NCBI GenBank assembly: GCA_002898935.1 | Contig: BEII01000037.1 | Location: forward strand, 1-9,605 | Source of the DNA: a bacterium HR32 | GTDB taxonomy: Bacteria; Sysuimicrobiota; Sysuimicrobiia; Sysuimicrobiales; Sysuimicrobiaceae | Direction of reading: 5' to 3' | DNA length: 9,605 nucleotides | Part shown: positions 1-6,472 of the stretch, in pieces | Position numbering within the stretch: the stretch's first letter is position 1 | Layout of the letters: each line of letters starts with the position of its first letter | The notes under the pieces: generated by a model | The model's database searches: none | Seen by the model: the letters and a program-made list of their open reading frames with translations, nothing else | What the model was told of the DNA's origin: nothing | Program-made: the position numbers and the translations under genes

Positions 1-1
1 G

Positions 2-526
2 GTCAAGCGTGCGGAGCCGCCGGGCAGGCACCTGCCCTCCCGGCGGAAGGCGTCCGAGTACGCCATCCGGCTGCGGGAGAAGCAGAAGCTGCGCCGCATC
101 TACGGGGTGCAGGAGGCCCAGTTCCGCCGCCTGTTCCAGGAGGCGGCCCGGTTCAAAGGGGTCACGGGCACGCGGCTCCTGCAGCTCCTGGAGCTGCGGC
201 TGGACAACGTGGTGTACCGGTTGGGCCTGGCCGCTTCCCGGAAGGAGGCGCGCCAGCTGGTCGCGCACGGGCACGTGACGGTGGACGGCCGCAAGGTCAC
301 CATCCCCTCCTACCTGCTGCGCCCAGGCCAGCGCGTGGGGCTCACAGCCCGGGGCCAGAAGAACGAGCGGGTTCGGGCCCTGCTGGAGGGCGGGGGCCGG
401 CAGCCGCCTGCCTGGCTGGAGTTCGACCCCCAGCGGGCGGAGGGCCGTGTGCTGTCCCTGCCCGGCCGCGAGGCCATCGACGTGCCCGTGCAGGAGCAGC
501 TGGTGGTGGAGTTCTACTCCCGGTAG
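2..526 (+). CDS. rpsD: 30S ribosomal protein S4, 5'-truncated by the window edge
   Basis: S4 is a primary 16S rRNA-binding protein that nucleates assembly of the 30S body. The visible 174 codons lack roughly the first 30 residues of a normal protein of about 200 residues, because the gene begins before the window. The remaining N-domain contains [19 protein letters not shown] and [17 protein letters not shown], both typical of S4. The S4 RNA-binding fold follows ([33 protein letters not shown]), and then the conserved C-terminus ending VVEFYSR. No zinc-binding cysteines are visible in the part present. Placement just before rpoA matches the Clostridia-type and general bacterial alpha operon. 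S4 is a known translational repressor of that operon in E. coli; whether this holds here cannot be seen. The identification is secure. Confidence 0.97.
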   Translation, partial: VKRAEPPGRHLPSRRKASEYAIRLREKQKLRRIYGVQEAQFRRLFQEAARFKGVTGTRLLQLLELRLDNVVYRLGLAASRKEARQLVAHGHVTVDGRKVTIPSYLLRPGQRVGLTARGQKNERVRALLEGGGRQPPAWLEFDPQRAEGRVLSLPGREAIDVPVQEQLVVEFYSR

Positions 527-537
527 GTGCGGGGACT

Positions 538-548
538 GGAGGAGGGGG
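538..548 (+). promoter_or_regulatory. Shine-Dalgarno site of rpoA, decides the start
   Basis: A purine run containing GGAGGAGG lies 2-5 bases before the ATG at 551. It fixes the rpoA start at 551 rather than the in-frame GTG at 527, which directly abuts the rpsD stop and has no ribosome binding site of its own. Confidence 0.8.
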
Positions 549-550
549 TC

Positions 551-1501
551 ATGAGCATTTTCGGACTGTGGGAACTCACGAAGCCCAAGGTGGAGTACGC
601 GGAGCTGTCGGACACCTACGCGAAGGTGGTGGTGGAGCCGCTGGAGCGCGGCTTCGGGGTCACGGTGGGCAACGCCCTGCGGCGGGTCCTGCTGTCCTCC
701 ATCCCAGGTGCCGCGGTGACCTCCGTGAAGATCGAGGGCGTGCTGCACGAGTTCAGCACCGTGCCCGGCGTGGTGGAGGACGTCACCCAGATCCTCCTCA
801 ACCTGAAGGAGCTCACCCTGCGGCTGCACACGGACAAGCCGAAGCTGCTGCGCCTGGAGGCGAAGGGCAAGCGGGAGGTCACCGCCGCGGACATCCAGCC
901 GGACGCGGAGGTGGAGATCTTGAACCCCGACCTGGTGATCGCCACCCTGGACCGGCGGGACGCCCGTCTGGCCATGGAGATGGTGGTGGAGCGCGGTAAG
1001 GGCTACGTGCCTGCCGAGAAGCACCGCAAGAGCGAGCACGTGATCGGCGTAATCCCCGTGGACTCCATCTTCTCGCCCGTCCAGAAGGTGAACTACACGG
1101 TGGAGGACACCCACGTGGGCGTGGGCGGAGAGCTGGAGCGGCTGGTGCTGGAGGTGTGGACCAACGGAGCCGTCCGGCCGGACGAAGCGGTGGCGGAGGC
1201 CAGCCGGCTGCTCATCGACCACTTCCGCCTGGTGGGGGGCATCTCGGAGGCCGAGGGGGCGAGCGCCGGTGGCGGGGACCCGGAGCTGGCGCGCCTGTTG
1301 GCCACCCCCATCGAGGAGCTGGAGCTGTCGGTGCGCCCGTACAACTGCCTGAAGCGGGCCGGCATCCACACCATCGGCGACCTGGTGCAGCACACGGAGG
1401 AGGAGATCGCCAACGTCAAGAACTTCGGCCGCAAGTCCCTGGAAGAGGTGAACGAGAAGCTGGCGGCCTTGGGGCTTTCCCTGCGCAAGGCCACCTCGTA
1501 G
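551..1501 (+). CDS. rpoA: DNA-directed RNA polymerase subunit alpha
   Basis: The alpha subunit dimerises to scaffold beta and beta' and contacts UP elements and activators. The protein is 316 residues, the usual bacterial length. The N-terminal domain spans about residues 1-230 and carries GFGVTVGNALRRVLLSS (34-50) and KGYVPAEKHRK (150-160). A short Gly/Ala-rich linker (about 235-245) leads to the C-terminal domain, where SVRPYNCLKRAGIHTIGDL (260-278) contains R262. R262 aligns with E. coli R265, the main DNA-contact residue, so UP-element recognition is probably intact. The ATG at 551 is chosen because of the strong ribosome binding site; starting at the upstream GTG (527) would add eight residues not found in the family. 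The gene lies 24 nt after rpsD and 12 nt before rplQ, so co-transcription is very likely. Confidence 0.98.
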   Translation: MSIFGLWELTKPKVEYAELSDTYAKVVVEPLERGFGVTVGNALRRVLLSSIPGAAVTSVKIEGVLHEFSTVPGVVEDVTQILLNLKELTLRLHTDKPKLLRLEAKGKREVTAADIQPDAEVEILNPDLVIATLDRRDARLAMEMVVERGKGYVPAEKHRKSEHVIGVIPVDSIFSPVQKVNYTVEDTHVGVGGELERLVLEVWTNGAVRPDEAVAEASRLLIDHFRLVGGISEAEGASAGGGDPELARLLATPIEELELSVRPYNCLKRAGIHTIGDLVQHTEEEIANVKNFGRKSLEEVNEKLAALGLSLRKATS

Positions 1502-1506
1502 GAGGG
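1501..1506 (+). promoter_or_regulatory. Shine-Dalgarno site of rplQ, sharing a base with the rpoA stop
   Basis: GGAGGG begins on the last base of the rpoA TAG and lies 7 nt before the rplQ ATG. Ribosomes finishing rpoA would cover it, which favours translational coupling. Confidence 0.7.
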
Positions 1507-1513
1507 TCCTGAG

Positions 1514-1870
1514 ATGGGAACCGGGGCGAAGACGCGCAAGCTGGATCGCGACTCCGGGGAGCGGCGGGCGCTGTTCCGGGACCTGGTGACCGCCCTGATC
1601 CGCTACGAGCGGATCCACACCACGGAGGCCAAGGCGAAGGAGGCCAAGAAGGTGGCCGACAAGCTGATCGCCCTGGCCCAGAAGGGGAGCCTTCACGCCC
1701 GGCGGCAGGCCGCCCGCCTGGTGCAGGACGAGGAGGCGCTGCGCAAACTGTTCCAGACCGTGGCGCCCCGCTACGAGCGGGGCCGGGGCGGCTACACTCG
1801 CATCTTGAAGGACGCACCCCGCCGGGGCGACGCGGCGCCCATGGCCTACCTGGAACTGCTCGAGAAGTAG
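1514..1870 (+). CDS. rplQ: 50S ribosomal protein L17
   Basis: L17 binds 23S rRNA near the exit-tunnel side of the large subunit. The 118 residues match the family's length. Family features are [23 protein letters not shown] (read in two parts: [12 protein letters not shown] then [11 protein letters not shown]), followed by [20 protein letters not shown] and the C-terminal [20 protein letters not shown]. The N-terminus [10 protein letters not shown] departs from the common M-RHRKSGRKL form, but the body is unambiguous. The gene sits 12 nt after rpoA and ends 13 nt before the first ECF ATPase gene. No terminator-like hairpin with a T-run follows, so transcription probably continues into the transporter genes. 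Confidence 0.97.
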   Translation: MGTGAKTRKLDRDSGERRALFRDLVTALIRYERIHTTEAKAKEAKKVADKLIALAQKGSLHARRQAARLVQDEEALRKLFQTVAPRYERGRGGYTRILKDAPRRGDAAPMAYLELLEK

Positions 1871-1883
1871 AGTCAGGGACGGT

Positions 1884-2744
1884 GTGTCGGAACCCACCGC
1901 GCTCATCGAGGTCGCGCACCTCACCCACGTCTACCACGCGGGCACGCCGCACGAAGTCCGGGCCGTCTACGACGTCAGCCTCACCATTCGCCCCGCGGAG
2001 TTCGTGGCGCTGGTGGGCGGGAACGGCTCCGGCAAGTCCACCCTCGCCAAGCACCTGAACGCGTTGCTGCTCCCCACCGAGGGCCGGGTGGTGGTGGACG
2101 GCCTGGACACCCGCGACCCCCACGCCCTGTGGGAGATCCGGCGCCGGGTGGGGATGGTGTTCCAGAACCCGGACAACCAGATCGTGGCCACGGTGGTGGA
2201 GGAGGACGTGGCCTTCGGCCCTGAAAACCTGGGCCTACCGCCGGAAGAGATCGCCCGGCGCGTGGAGGAGGCCCTCCGGGCTGTGGGCATGCTGGAGTAC
2301 CGCTCCCGGGAGCCGCACCTGCTGTCGGGTGGCCAGAAACAACGCGTGGCCATCGCGGGGGTCCTGGCCATGCGGCCGCGGTGCATCGTGTTCGACGAGG
2401 CCACCACCATGCTGGACCCCGAGGGCCGCCGGGAGGTCCTCGACACCGCCCACCAGCTGCGGGACCGGGAGGGCATCGCGGTGGTGCACATCACCCACAG
2501 CATGGAGGAGGCTGCGGAGGCGGACCGGGTGGTGGCGCTGCACGCGGGACGCGTGGTGCTCGACGGCCCGCCGCGGGAGGTGTTCCGGGAGGCGCGCCGG
2601 CTGCGGGAGGTGAACTTAGACCTGCCGGAGGTAGCACGGCTGCACGCGTGCCTGGTGCGCCGGGGCGTCCAGCTGGAGACCCAGGCCCTGCACCCCGGGG
2701 AGCTCGCCGACCAGATCCTGCGGCTGCGGAGGGCGGTGGTGTGA
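1884..2744 (+). CDS. ecfA1: ECF transporter ATPase A1
   Basis: This is one of two ATPases that power an energy-coupling-factor importer for vitamins or trace metals. The 286 residues contain Walker A GGNGSGKST (45-53), the Q-loop glutamine Q94 in VFQNPDNQ, the signature LSGGQKQR (147-154), Walker B CIVFDEA with catalytic E172, a D-loop TMLDP, and the switch H205. All are intact, so it should hydrolyse ATP. FQNPDNQ and the DEATTMLDP form are typical of EcfA1 rather than EcfA2. The GTG start has a modest AGGGA five bases upstream, after 13 nt of spacer from rplQ. Its stop overlaps the GTG of the next gene by four bases. It shares an exact 35-bp DNA segment with ecfA2, noted separately. Without a linked S component the substrate is unknown. 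Confidence 0.96.
   Translation: MSEPTALIEVAHLTHVYHAGTPHEVRAVYDVSLTIRPAEFVALVGGNGSGKSTLAKHLNALLLPTEGRVVVDGLDTRDPHALWEIRRRVGMVFQNPDNQIVATVVEEDVAFGPENLGLPPEEIARRVEEALRAVGMLEYRSREPHLLSGGQKQRVAIAGVLAMRPRCIVFDEATTMLDPEGRREVLDTAHQLRDREGIAVVHITHSMEEAAEADRVVALHAGRVVLDGPPREVFREARRLREVNLDLPEVARLHACLVRRGVQLETQALHPGELADQILRLRRAVV
2131..2165 (+). repeat. 35-bp exact repeat, copy 1 (ecfA1 Q-loop region)
   Basis: This segment is identical base for base to 2991-3025 in ecfA2. It encodes EIRRRVGMVFQ plus part of one more codon, in the same reading frame in both genes. The flanking bases differ at each end. Confidence 0.95.
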
Positions 2745-3637
2745 GCGCAACGGACCCCGTGGTGGTGTGCCAGGGGCTCACCCACGTGTACCTGCGGGGG
2801 ACCCCCTTCGAGGCGGTGGCGCTGCGGGGGGTGGATCTGGTGGTGGGACGGGGCGAGTGCGTGGGCGTGGCGGGGCCCACGGGCTCCGGCAAGTCCACCC
2901 TGGTGCAGCACTTCAACGGCCTGCTCAGGCCCACGGAAGGGTCGGTGTGGGTGGACGGCGTGCGGATGGACGGTCGCGGCGAGACGGTCCGGGAGATCCG
3001 GCGCCGGGTGGGGATGGTGTTCCAGTACCCCGAACACCAGCTGTTCGAGGAGACGGTGTTCGAGGACGTGGCGTTCGGACCGCGCAACCTGGGCCTGGAC
3101 CCCGAAGAGGTAGGCGAACGGGTGCGGGAGTCGCTGCGCTGGGTGGGGCTCGACCCAGACCGCTTCGGCCCCCGGTCCCCCTTCTCTCTTTCGGGCGGGG
3201 AGATGCGGCGGGTGGCCATCGCGGGGGTGCTGGCCATGCGCCCGAGGGTCTTGGTCCTGGACGAGCCCACCGCAGGCCTGGATCCCCGCGGCCGGCAGGA
3301 GATCCTGGAGCACGTCCGCGAGTGGCGACGTCAGCAGGGCCTGACGGTGGTCCTGGTGTCCCACAGCATGGACGACGTGGCGCGGCTGTGCGACCGGGTG
3401 GTGGTCCTGCACCGGGGGCAGGTGTTCTTGGACGCTCCCACGCGCGAGGCCTTCGCGCAGGCGGACCGGCTCAGGAGCGTGGGCCTGGACGTGCCCCGGG
3501 TGACGGACGTGCTGCTGCGGCTGCGGGCCGGCGGGCTCCCCGTGCGCACGGACTGCCTCACGGTGGAGGAGGCGTGCGAGGAGATCGTGCGCGCCCTGCG
3601 GGCTGGGGGGTCGGCGTGGAGCTCCTCCGAAGCCTGA
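2741..3637 (+). CDS. ecfA2: ECF transporter ATPase A2
   Basis: This is the partner ATPase of the ECF module and forms a heterodimer with EcfA1. Starting at the GTG that overlaps the ecfA1 stop (GTGA), the protein is 298 residues. It has Walker A GPTGSGKST (45-53), Q95 in VFQYPEHQLFEE, the signature LSGGEMRR (150-157), Walker B VLVLDEP with E175, D-loop AGLDP, and switch H208. FQYPEHQLFEETV and LSGGEMRRVAIAG are characteristic of EcfA2. The frame stays open far upstream into ecfA1, but that part reads as out-of-frame low-complexity Gly/Pro/Arg sequence, while homology begins right at the GTG. The 3' end overlaps ecfT by 22 nt, implying tight coupling. All catalytic residues are present. Confidence 0.96.
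   Translation: MSATDPVVVCQGLTHVYLRGTPFEAVALRGVDLVVGRGECVGVAGPTGSGKSTLVQHFNGLLRPTEGSVWVDGVRMDGRGETVREIRRRVGMVFQYPEHQLFEETVFEDVAFGPRNLGLDPEEVGERVRESLRWVGLDPDRFGPRSPFSLSGGEMRRVAIAGVLAMRPRVLVLDEPTAGLDPRGRQEILEHVREWRRQQGLTVVLVSHSMDDVARLCDRVVVLHRGQVFLDAPTREAFAQADRLRSVGLDVPRVTDVLLRLRAGGLPVRTDCLTVEEACEEIVRALRAGGSAWSSSEA
2991..3025 (+). repeat. 35-bp exact repeat, copy 2 (ecfA2 Q-loop region)
   Basis: This is the second copy of the segment at 2131-2165, lying 860 bp downstream in direct orientation and in the equivalent position of the paralogous ATPase gene. Confidence 0.95.
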
Positions 3638-4434
3638 CCATCGGCCAGTACGTGCCGCGGGCCTCCCCGGTCCACCGGCTCGACCCGCGCACCAAGGTCC
3701 TCGCCACCACCGCGTTGCTGGTGGTGGTGTTCCTGGCGCGGGACTTCGCGGGGCTGGGCCTGTTCGCCCTGTTCCTGGGAGCGTGTCTGCTCTTGGCGCA
3801 GATCCCCCTGGGGTTCGTGCTGCGGGGGCTTAGGCCCATTTGGTTCCTGCTGGTGCTGACGCTGCTCTTACAGGTCTTCTTCGGGGGTACCTCCGAGGGG
3901 ACCGTGCTGTGGCGGTTGGGGCCTTTCGCGGCCACCCGGGAGGGGCTGGTCCAGGGTCTGTTCGTCACCGCCCGCTTGGTCCTTCTGGTGGTGGCCACGT
4001 CCCTGCTGACCTTCACCACCTCGCCGGTGGAGCTGGCGGACGGGATGGAGCGGCTGCTGGCACCGTTCCGGCGCGTGGGGGTGCCTGCCCACGAGCTGGC
4101 CATGATGATGACCATCGCCCTGCGGTTCATCCCCACCCTGGTGGAGGAGACGGAGAAGATCATGAAGGCACAGATGGCCCGGGGTGCGGATTTGGACACC
4201 GGCGGGCTCGTGCGCCGCGCGCGGGCCCTCGTCCCCATCCTGGTGCCTCTGTTCGTCAGCGCCTTCCGGCGCGCGGACGAGCTGGCCCTCGCCATGGAGG
4301 CCCGTTGCTACCGCGGGGGGGAAGGGCGCACGCGGATGAAGCAGCTGCGCTACCGGCGGTCGGACGCCCTTGCCGCAGCCGTCGTGCTGGCGGCGAGCTT
4401 CGCGGTCCTGTTGCCAGGCCGCTTCCGGTGGTGA
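3616..4434 (+). CDS. ecfT: ECF transporter transmembrane subunit T
   Basis: EcfT is the membrane scaffold that couples the two ATPases to interchangeable substrate-binding S proteins. The 272 residues open with the family pattern LTIGQYVPRASPVHRLDPRTK. Hydrophobic segments are visible at about 27-41, 47-62, 74-90, 113-133, 205-218 and 250-267. The two coupling-helix motifs are MARG (A188-R189-G190) and EARCYRGGEGRT (A229-R230-C231); the second has Cys in place of the textbook Gly. Family members with ARCY are known to me, so I do not treat this as damage. The GTG at 3616 is chosen because the family N-terminus begins there, six G residues lie five bases upstream, and it sits inside the ecfA2 end. 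The frame is open further upstream, but that part is a shadow of ecfA2. Confidence 0.95.
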   Translation: MELLRSLTIGQYVPRASPVHRLDPRTKVLATTALLVVVFLARDFAGLGLFALFLGACLLLAQIPLGFVLRGLRPIWFLLVLTLLLQVFFGGTSEGTVLWRLGPFAATREGLVQGLFVTARLVLLVVATSLLTFTTSPVELADGMERLLAPFRRVGVPAHELAMMMTIALRFIPTLVEETEKIMKAQMARGADLDTGGLVRRARALVPILVPLFVSAFRRADELALAMEARCYRGGEGRTRMKQLRYRRSDALAAAVVLAASFAVLLPGRFRW

Positions 4435-4438
4435 GGCG

Positions 4439-5194
4439 GTGCGCACGATCAAGTTGGTGGTCGCCTACGAAGGCACCCGGTACGCCGGCTGGCAGCGCCA
4501 ACCCCATCGGCCCTCGGTGCAGGAGACCCTGGAGCGCGCGGTGGCGCTCGTGACGGGATCGCCCACCCGGGTGGTGGGGGCAGGCCGCACGGACGCGGGG
4601 GTGCACGCCCTGGGGCAGGTCGCCCACTTCCGCACGGCGTCGGAGCTGGCCCCACAGCGGTTCGTGGGCGCCCTCAACCACTACCTCCCGCCGGACGTCG
4701 CGGTGCGGTGCGCCGAGGACGCTGCCCCGGGGTTTCACGCCCGGCGGGACGCCCGATGGCGAGCCTACCGCTACCTGGTGTGGAACCGAACCGGCCGCAA
4801 CCCCTTCGTCCGCGACCGGGCCCTTCCGTGGAAGGGCGTTCTGAACGTGGAGCGGATGCAGGAGGCGGCAGGACCGCTGCGGGGCCGGCACGACTTCGCG
4901 GCCTTCTGCGCCGTGGGCAGCAACCCCCGGACCACACTCTGCACCGTCCACCGGTTCCGCGTGTTCCGGCGGGGCCCGTTCGTGGTCGTGGACGTGGTGG
5001 CGGACCGGTTCCTGCGCCACATGGTGCGGATGCTGGTGGGCACGTTGCTGGAAGTCGGTTCCGGCAAGCGGCCGCCGGAGCAGTTGCAGGAGGTCCTGGC
5101 GTCCCGGACGAGCCAGCGGGCTGGCGCGGTCGTTCCCCCGGGCGGACTGTACCTGGTGCGGGTGGGCTATACTGAGTGGCGCGGGGGCCCGTAG
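4439..5194 (+). CDS. truA: tRNA pseudouridine(38-40) synthase TruA
   Basis: TruA converts uridines 38, 39 and 40 of tRNA anticodon stem-loops to pseudouridine. The protein is 251 residues, the normal size. It carries KLVVAYEGTRYAGWQRQP near the N-terminus and the catalytic motif GAGRTDAGVHA with aspartate D52. RFLRHMVRMLVGTLLEVG and PGGLYLVRVGY follow near the C-terminus. The GTG start lies 4 nt after the ecfT stop and has only a weak ribosome binding site, so it probably depends on coupling to ecfT. The gene follows the ECF genes as in B. subtilis, but the rplM-rpsI pair normally found next is missing. Its last ten bases are the first ten of a tRNA, and the final codons also contain that tRNA's likely -10 box, so the C-terminal TEWRGGP is constrained by two functions. 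Confidence 0.97.
   Translation: MRTIKLVVAYEGTRYAGWQRQPHRPSVQETLERAVALVTGSPTRVVGAGRTDAGVHALGQVAHFRTASELAPQRFVGALNHYLPPDVAVRCAEDAAPGFHARRDARWRAYRYLVWNRTGRNPFVRDRALPWKGVLNVERMQEAAGPLRGRHDFAAFCAVGSNPRTTLCTVHRFRVFRRGPFVVVDVVADRFLRHMVRMLVGTLLEVGSGKRPPEQLQEVLASRTSQRAGAVVPPGGLYLVRVGYTEWRGGP
5144..5173 (+). promoter_or_regulatory. Probable tRNA promoter inside the 3' end of truA
   Basis: TATACT at 5168-5173 matches five of six bases of the -10 consensus. CGGACT at 5144-5149 is a partial -35 (GAC core) with an 18-bp spacer. The predicted start near 5180 leaves about 5 nt before the tRNA. TATACT is AT-rich in very GC-rich surroundings. The -35 call is weak. Confidence 0.5.
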
Positions 5195-5259
5195 CTCAAG
5201 GGTAGAGCACCCGGCTCATAACCGGTGGGTTCCTGGTTCGAGCCCAGGCGGGCCCACCA
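5185..5259 (+). tRNA. tRNA with anticodon CAT (Ile2 or elongator Met), CCA encoded
   Basis: The cloverleaf folds cleanly. The acceptor stem GGGCCCG/CGGGCCC has seven pairs, with A73 and encoded CCA. The D stem is GCTC/GAGC with a short seven-base loop. The anticodon stem is CCCGG/CCGGT around loop CTCATAA, with CAT at 5217-5219. The T stem is CCTGG/CCAGG around TTCGAGC. Four anticodon-stem pairs form and the outermost, C27-U43, is a mismatch. A15 and T48 can form the Levitt pair. G1-C72 rules out initiator tRNA. C4-G69 and C5-G68 are the acceptor-stem pairs that the lysidine synthetase TilS recognises in E. coli tRNA-Ile2, so I lean to Ile2, though elongator Met remains possible. The first ten bases overlap truA. 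Positions 38-40 are A, C, C, so this tRNA is not itself a TruA substrate. Confidence 0.95.
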
Positions 5260-5285
5260 GGACTGGGCACCGTCCCACAGTTCCT

Positions 5286-5331
5286 CAGCGGGCGTAACGC
5301 GCGGATCCTGCCCGCTGGCGGCGCGGTTACG
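5286..5331 (+). promoter_or_regulatory. Two interlocked inverted repeats in the menG leader
   Basis: Stem A pairs CAGCGGGC (5286-5293) with GCCCGCTG (5310-5317), eight perfect pairs around a 16-nt loop. Stem B pairs CGTAACGCGC (5293-5302), mostly inside that loop, with GCGCGGTTACG (5321-5331): ten pairs and one bulged G. The left arm of B is in the loop of A and its right arm is outside, so the two form either a pseudoknot or alternative structures. There is no T-run, so it is not a simple intrinsic terminator. It matches no riboswitch I recognise. Confidence 0.45.
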
Positions 5332-5366
5332 AGTCTTCCGTCATGCCTCCCGGTCCAGAGGGACTG

Positions 5367-5396
5367 CTGGCAGCCGACCGCTCGTCTTCCTACACT
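5367..5396 (+). promoter_or_regulatory. Probable menG promoter giving a leaderless transcript
   Basis: CTGGCA (5367-5372, four of six -35 bases) and TACACT (5391-5396, four of six -10 bases including the key A and final T) are 18 bp apart. The expected start point, about seven bases after the -10, is G5403, the first base of the preferred menG GTG codon. No Shine-Dalgarno sequence precedes that codon. Confidence 0.4.
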
Positions 5397-5402
5397 GTCC
5401 CC

Positions 5403-6200
5403 GTGGTCCCAGACGCGGCCAACCCGGAGCGGAAGCGGGCGTACGTGCGCGCGATGTTCAGCGCCATCGCGCGCCGCTACGACCTCCTGAACTCCCTGCT
5501 GAGTCTCGGGCTGCACAAACGCTGGAAGCGTTACGCGGTGGAGTTGGCCACCCCGCCTCCGGGCGGGCTGGCCCTGGACGTCTGCTGCGGTACCGGGGAC
5601 CTCGCGCTCCTCCTCAAGGAGAGGCTTGGACCGACCGGGCGGGCCGTGGGCGTGGACTTCGCCGAACCCATGGTGCGCTTGGCCCGGCAGCGGGGCGCGG
5701 GCCTTCCGGGTGTGTGGTTCGTCCAGGCCGACGCGGAGGCGCTGCCCTTCCCACAGGACTCCGTCGACGTGGCGGCGGTGGGTTTTGGGGTCCGCAATGT
5801 GGCGCGGGTGGAGCGGGCCCTGGAAGAGCTGTGGCGCGTGCTGAAGCCTGGGGGGCGGTTGGTGGTGCTGGAGTTCAGTGCGCCCCGCAACCGGATGTTC
5901 GCCGCGCTGTATGATTTCTATTCGTACACGGTGGTGCCATGGCTGGGCCGCCGGCTGTCCCGCCACCCCGACGCGTACCTGTACCTACCCACCTCCATCC
6001 GCAGCTGGCCGGATCAGGACGCGTTCGCGGACCGGTTGCGCCAGGCGGGGTTCGTGCGCGTCGGGTACCGGAACCTGCTGTTCGGGGCCGTGGCGGTGCA
6101 CGTGGCGGACAAGCCGGGCGTGCTCCCCCAGGAACCGGGTCTGGCGAGGGCGAACTCGGTCAAGACCGGGCCCACGGGGCCGAGAGAGGTGAGGCGTTGA
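5403..6200 (+). CDS. menG: Demethylmenaquinone methyltransferase (UbiE/MenG family)
   Basis: MenG uses S-adenosylmethionine to methylate demethylmenaquinone, the last step of menaquinone synthesis. From GTG 5403 the protein is 265 residues. The family signature [19 protein letters not shown] (24-42) is present. SAM motif [10 protein letters not shown] (58-66), acidic D85 in VDFAEPM, GFGVRN (127-132) and RVLKPGG (145-151) follow. About 30 residues beyond the usual end, rich in Pro and Gly, form an unrecognised tail. An ATG at 5343 would add 20 residues. I reject it because those codons have clearly lower third-position GC (about 65% against about 95% just downstream), no ribosome binding site, and no family match. 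The stop overlaps the next gene by four bases. A menaquinone enzyme fits with the complex I genes downstream. Function is secure; the start is less so. Confidence 0.93.
   Translation: MVPDAANPERKRAYVRAMFSAIARRYDLLNSLLSLGLHKRWKRYAVELATPPPGGLALDVCCGTGDLALLLKERLGPTGRAVGVDFAEPMVRLARQRGAGLPGVWFVQADAEALPFPQDSVDVAAVGFGVRNVARVERALEELWRVLKPGGRLVVLEFSAPRNRMFAALYDFYSYTVVPWLGRRLSRHPDAYLYLPTSIRSWPDQDAFADRLRQAGFVRVGYRNLLFGAVAVHVADKPGVLPQEPGLARANSVKTGPTGPREVRR
6184..6194 (+). promoter_or_regulatory. Shine-Dalgarno site supporting a TTG start
   Basis: GAGAGGTGAGG inside the last codons of menG precedes the TTG at 6197 by two to seven bases, depending on which part pairs. It is the main DNA-level support for the TTG start of the next gene. 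Confidence 0.65.
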
Positions 6201-6472
6201 GCGAGCCGCACGAGCAGACCGGCGTGTACCGCCTCGGGGGGGAACTGCCCGGGGTGTTCGAGATCCTCCTGGAGGTCTACCGCGCCCTCCAGGAGCGGGG
6301 CTACAGCCCCAAGGACCAGCTGGTGGGCTACCTGATCTCGGGCGACCCCACGTACATCACCAGCCACCGGGGCGCGCGGTCCCTGATCCGCAAGGTGGAG
6401 CGGGACCGGATCCTGGAAGAGCTGGTCCGCTTCTACGTGGACAGCCGAATCCGCCCCGCCCTCGAAGGGTAG
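6197..6472 (+). CDS. reoM: IreB/ReoM family regulatory phosphoprotein (UPF0297)
   Basis: Small cytosolic regulator of 91 residues, the normal family size. The match is strong: [20 protein letters not shown] (24-43), [14 protein letters not shown] (44-57) and [18 protein letters not shown] (60-77) follow the IreB/ReoM pattern throughout. In Listeria, ReoM promotes ClpCP-dependent degradation of MurA until the PASTA kinase PrkA phosphorylates its Thr7. In Enterococcus, IreB is a substrate of IreK. Here EQTGVY places T8 where Listeria has DQTMFY with Thr7, so the phosphosite appears kept. The TTG start is set by this conserved N-terminus, the ribosome binding site and the TTGA overlap with the menG stop. 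In Bacillus-type genomes the family gene usually sits beside ruvX (yrrK); here it lies between menG and murA. Family assignment is firm; control of the neighbouring MurA is inferred. Confidence 0.93.
   Translation: MSEPHEQTGVYRLGGELPGVFEILLEVYRALQERGYSPKDQLVGYLISGDPTYITSHRGARSLIRKVERDRILEELVRFYVDSRIRPALEG

Noticed and set aside
527..550. GTG start for rpoA at 527
   Set aside because: It directly abuts the rpsD stop with no ribosome binding site of its own, while a strong one precedes ATG 551 and family homology starts there.
1967..3412. A 481-codon open frame on the - strand opposite ecfA1 and ecfA2, and other long antisense frames across the window
   Set aside because: They mirror the codon structure of real + strand genes. 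Extreme GC3 removes stop codons from the opposite strand. The translations are His/Pro/Arg-rich with no recognisable domain.
2767..3615. Long in-frame extension upstream of ecfT
   Set aside because: This stretch is ecfA2 read in another frame. The product is low-complexity Gly/Arg/Pro, and the EcfT N-terminus begins at 3616.
5185..5256. Initiator tRNA-fMet
   Set aside because: G1 pairs with C72, whereas bacterial initiators lack a Watson-Crick pair there. The three consecutive G-C pairs at the base of the anticodon stem are also absent.
5260..5276. Intrinsic terminator after the tRNA
   Set aside because: GGAC/GTCC gives only a four-pair stem, and there is no T-run.
5343..5402. ATG 5343 as the menG start
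   Set aside because: Lower third-position GC, no ribosome binding site, a promoter-like sequence inside the stretch, and no family match for the added 20 residues. It remains possible.
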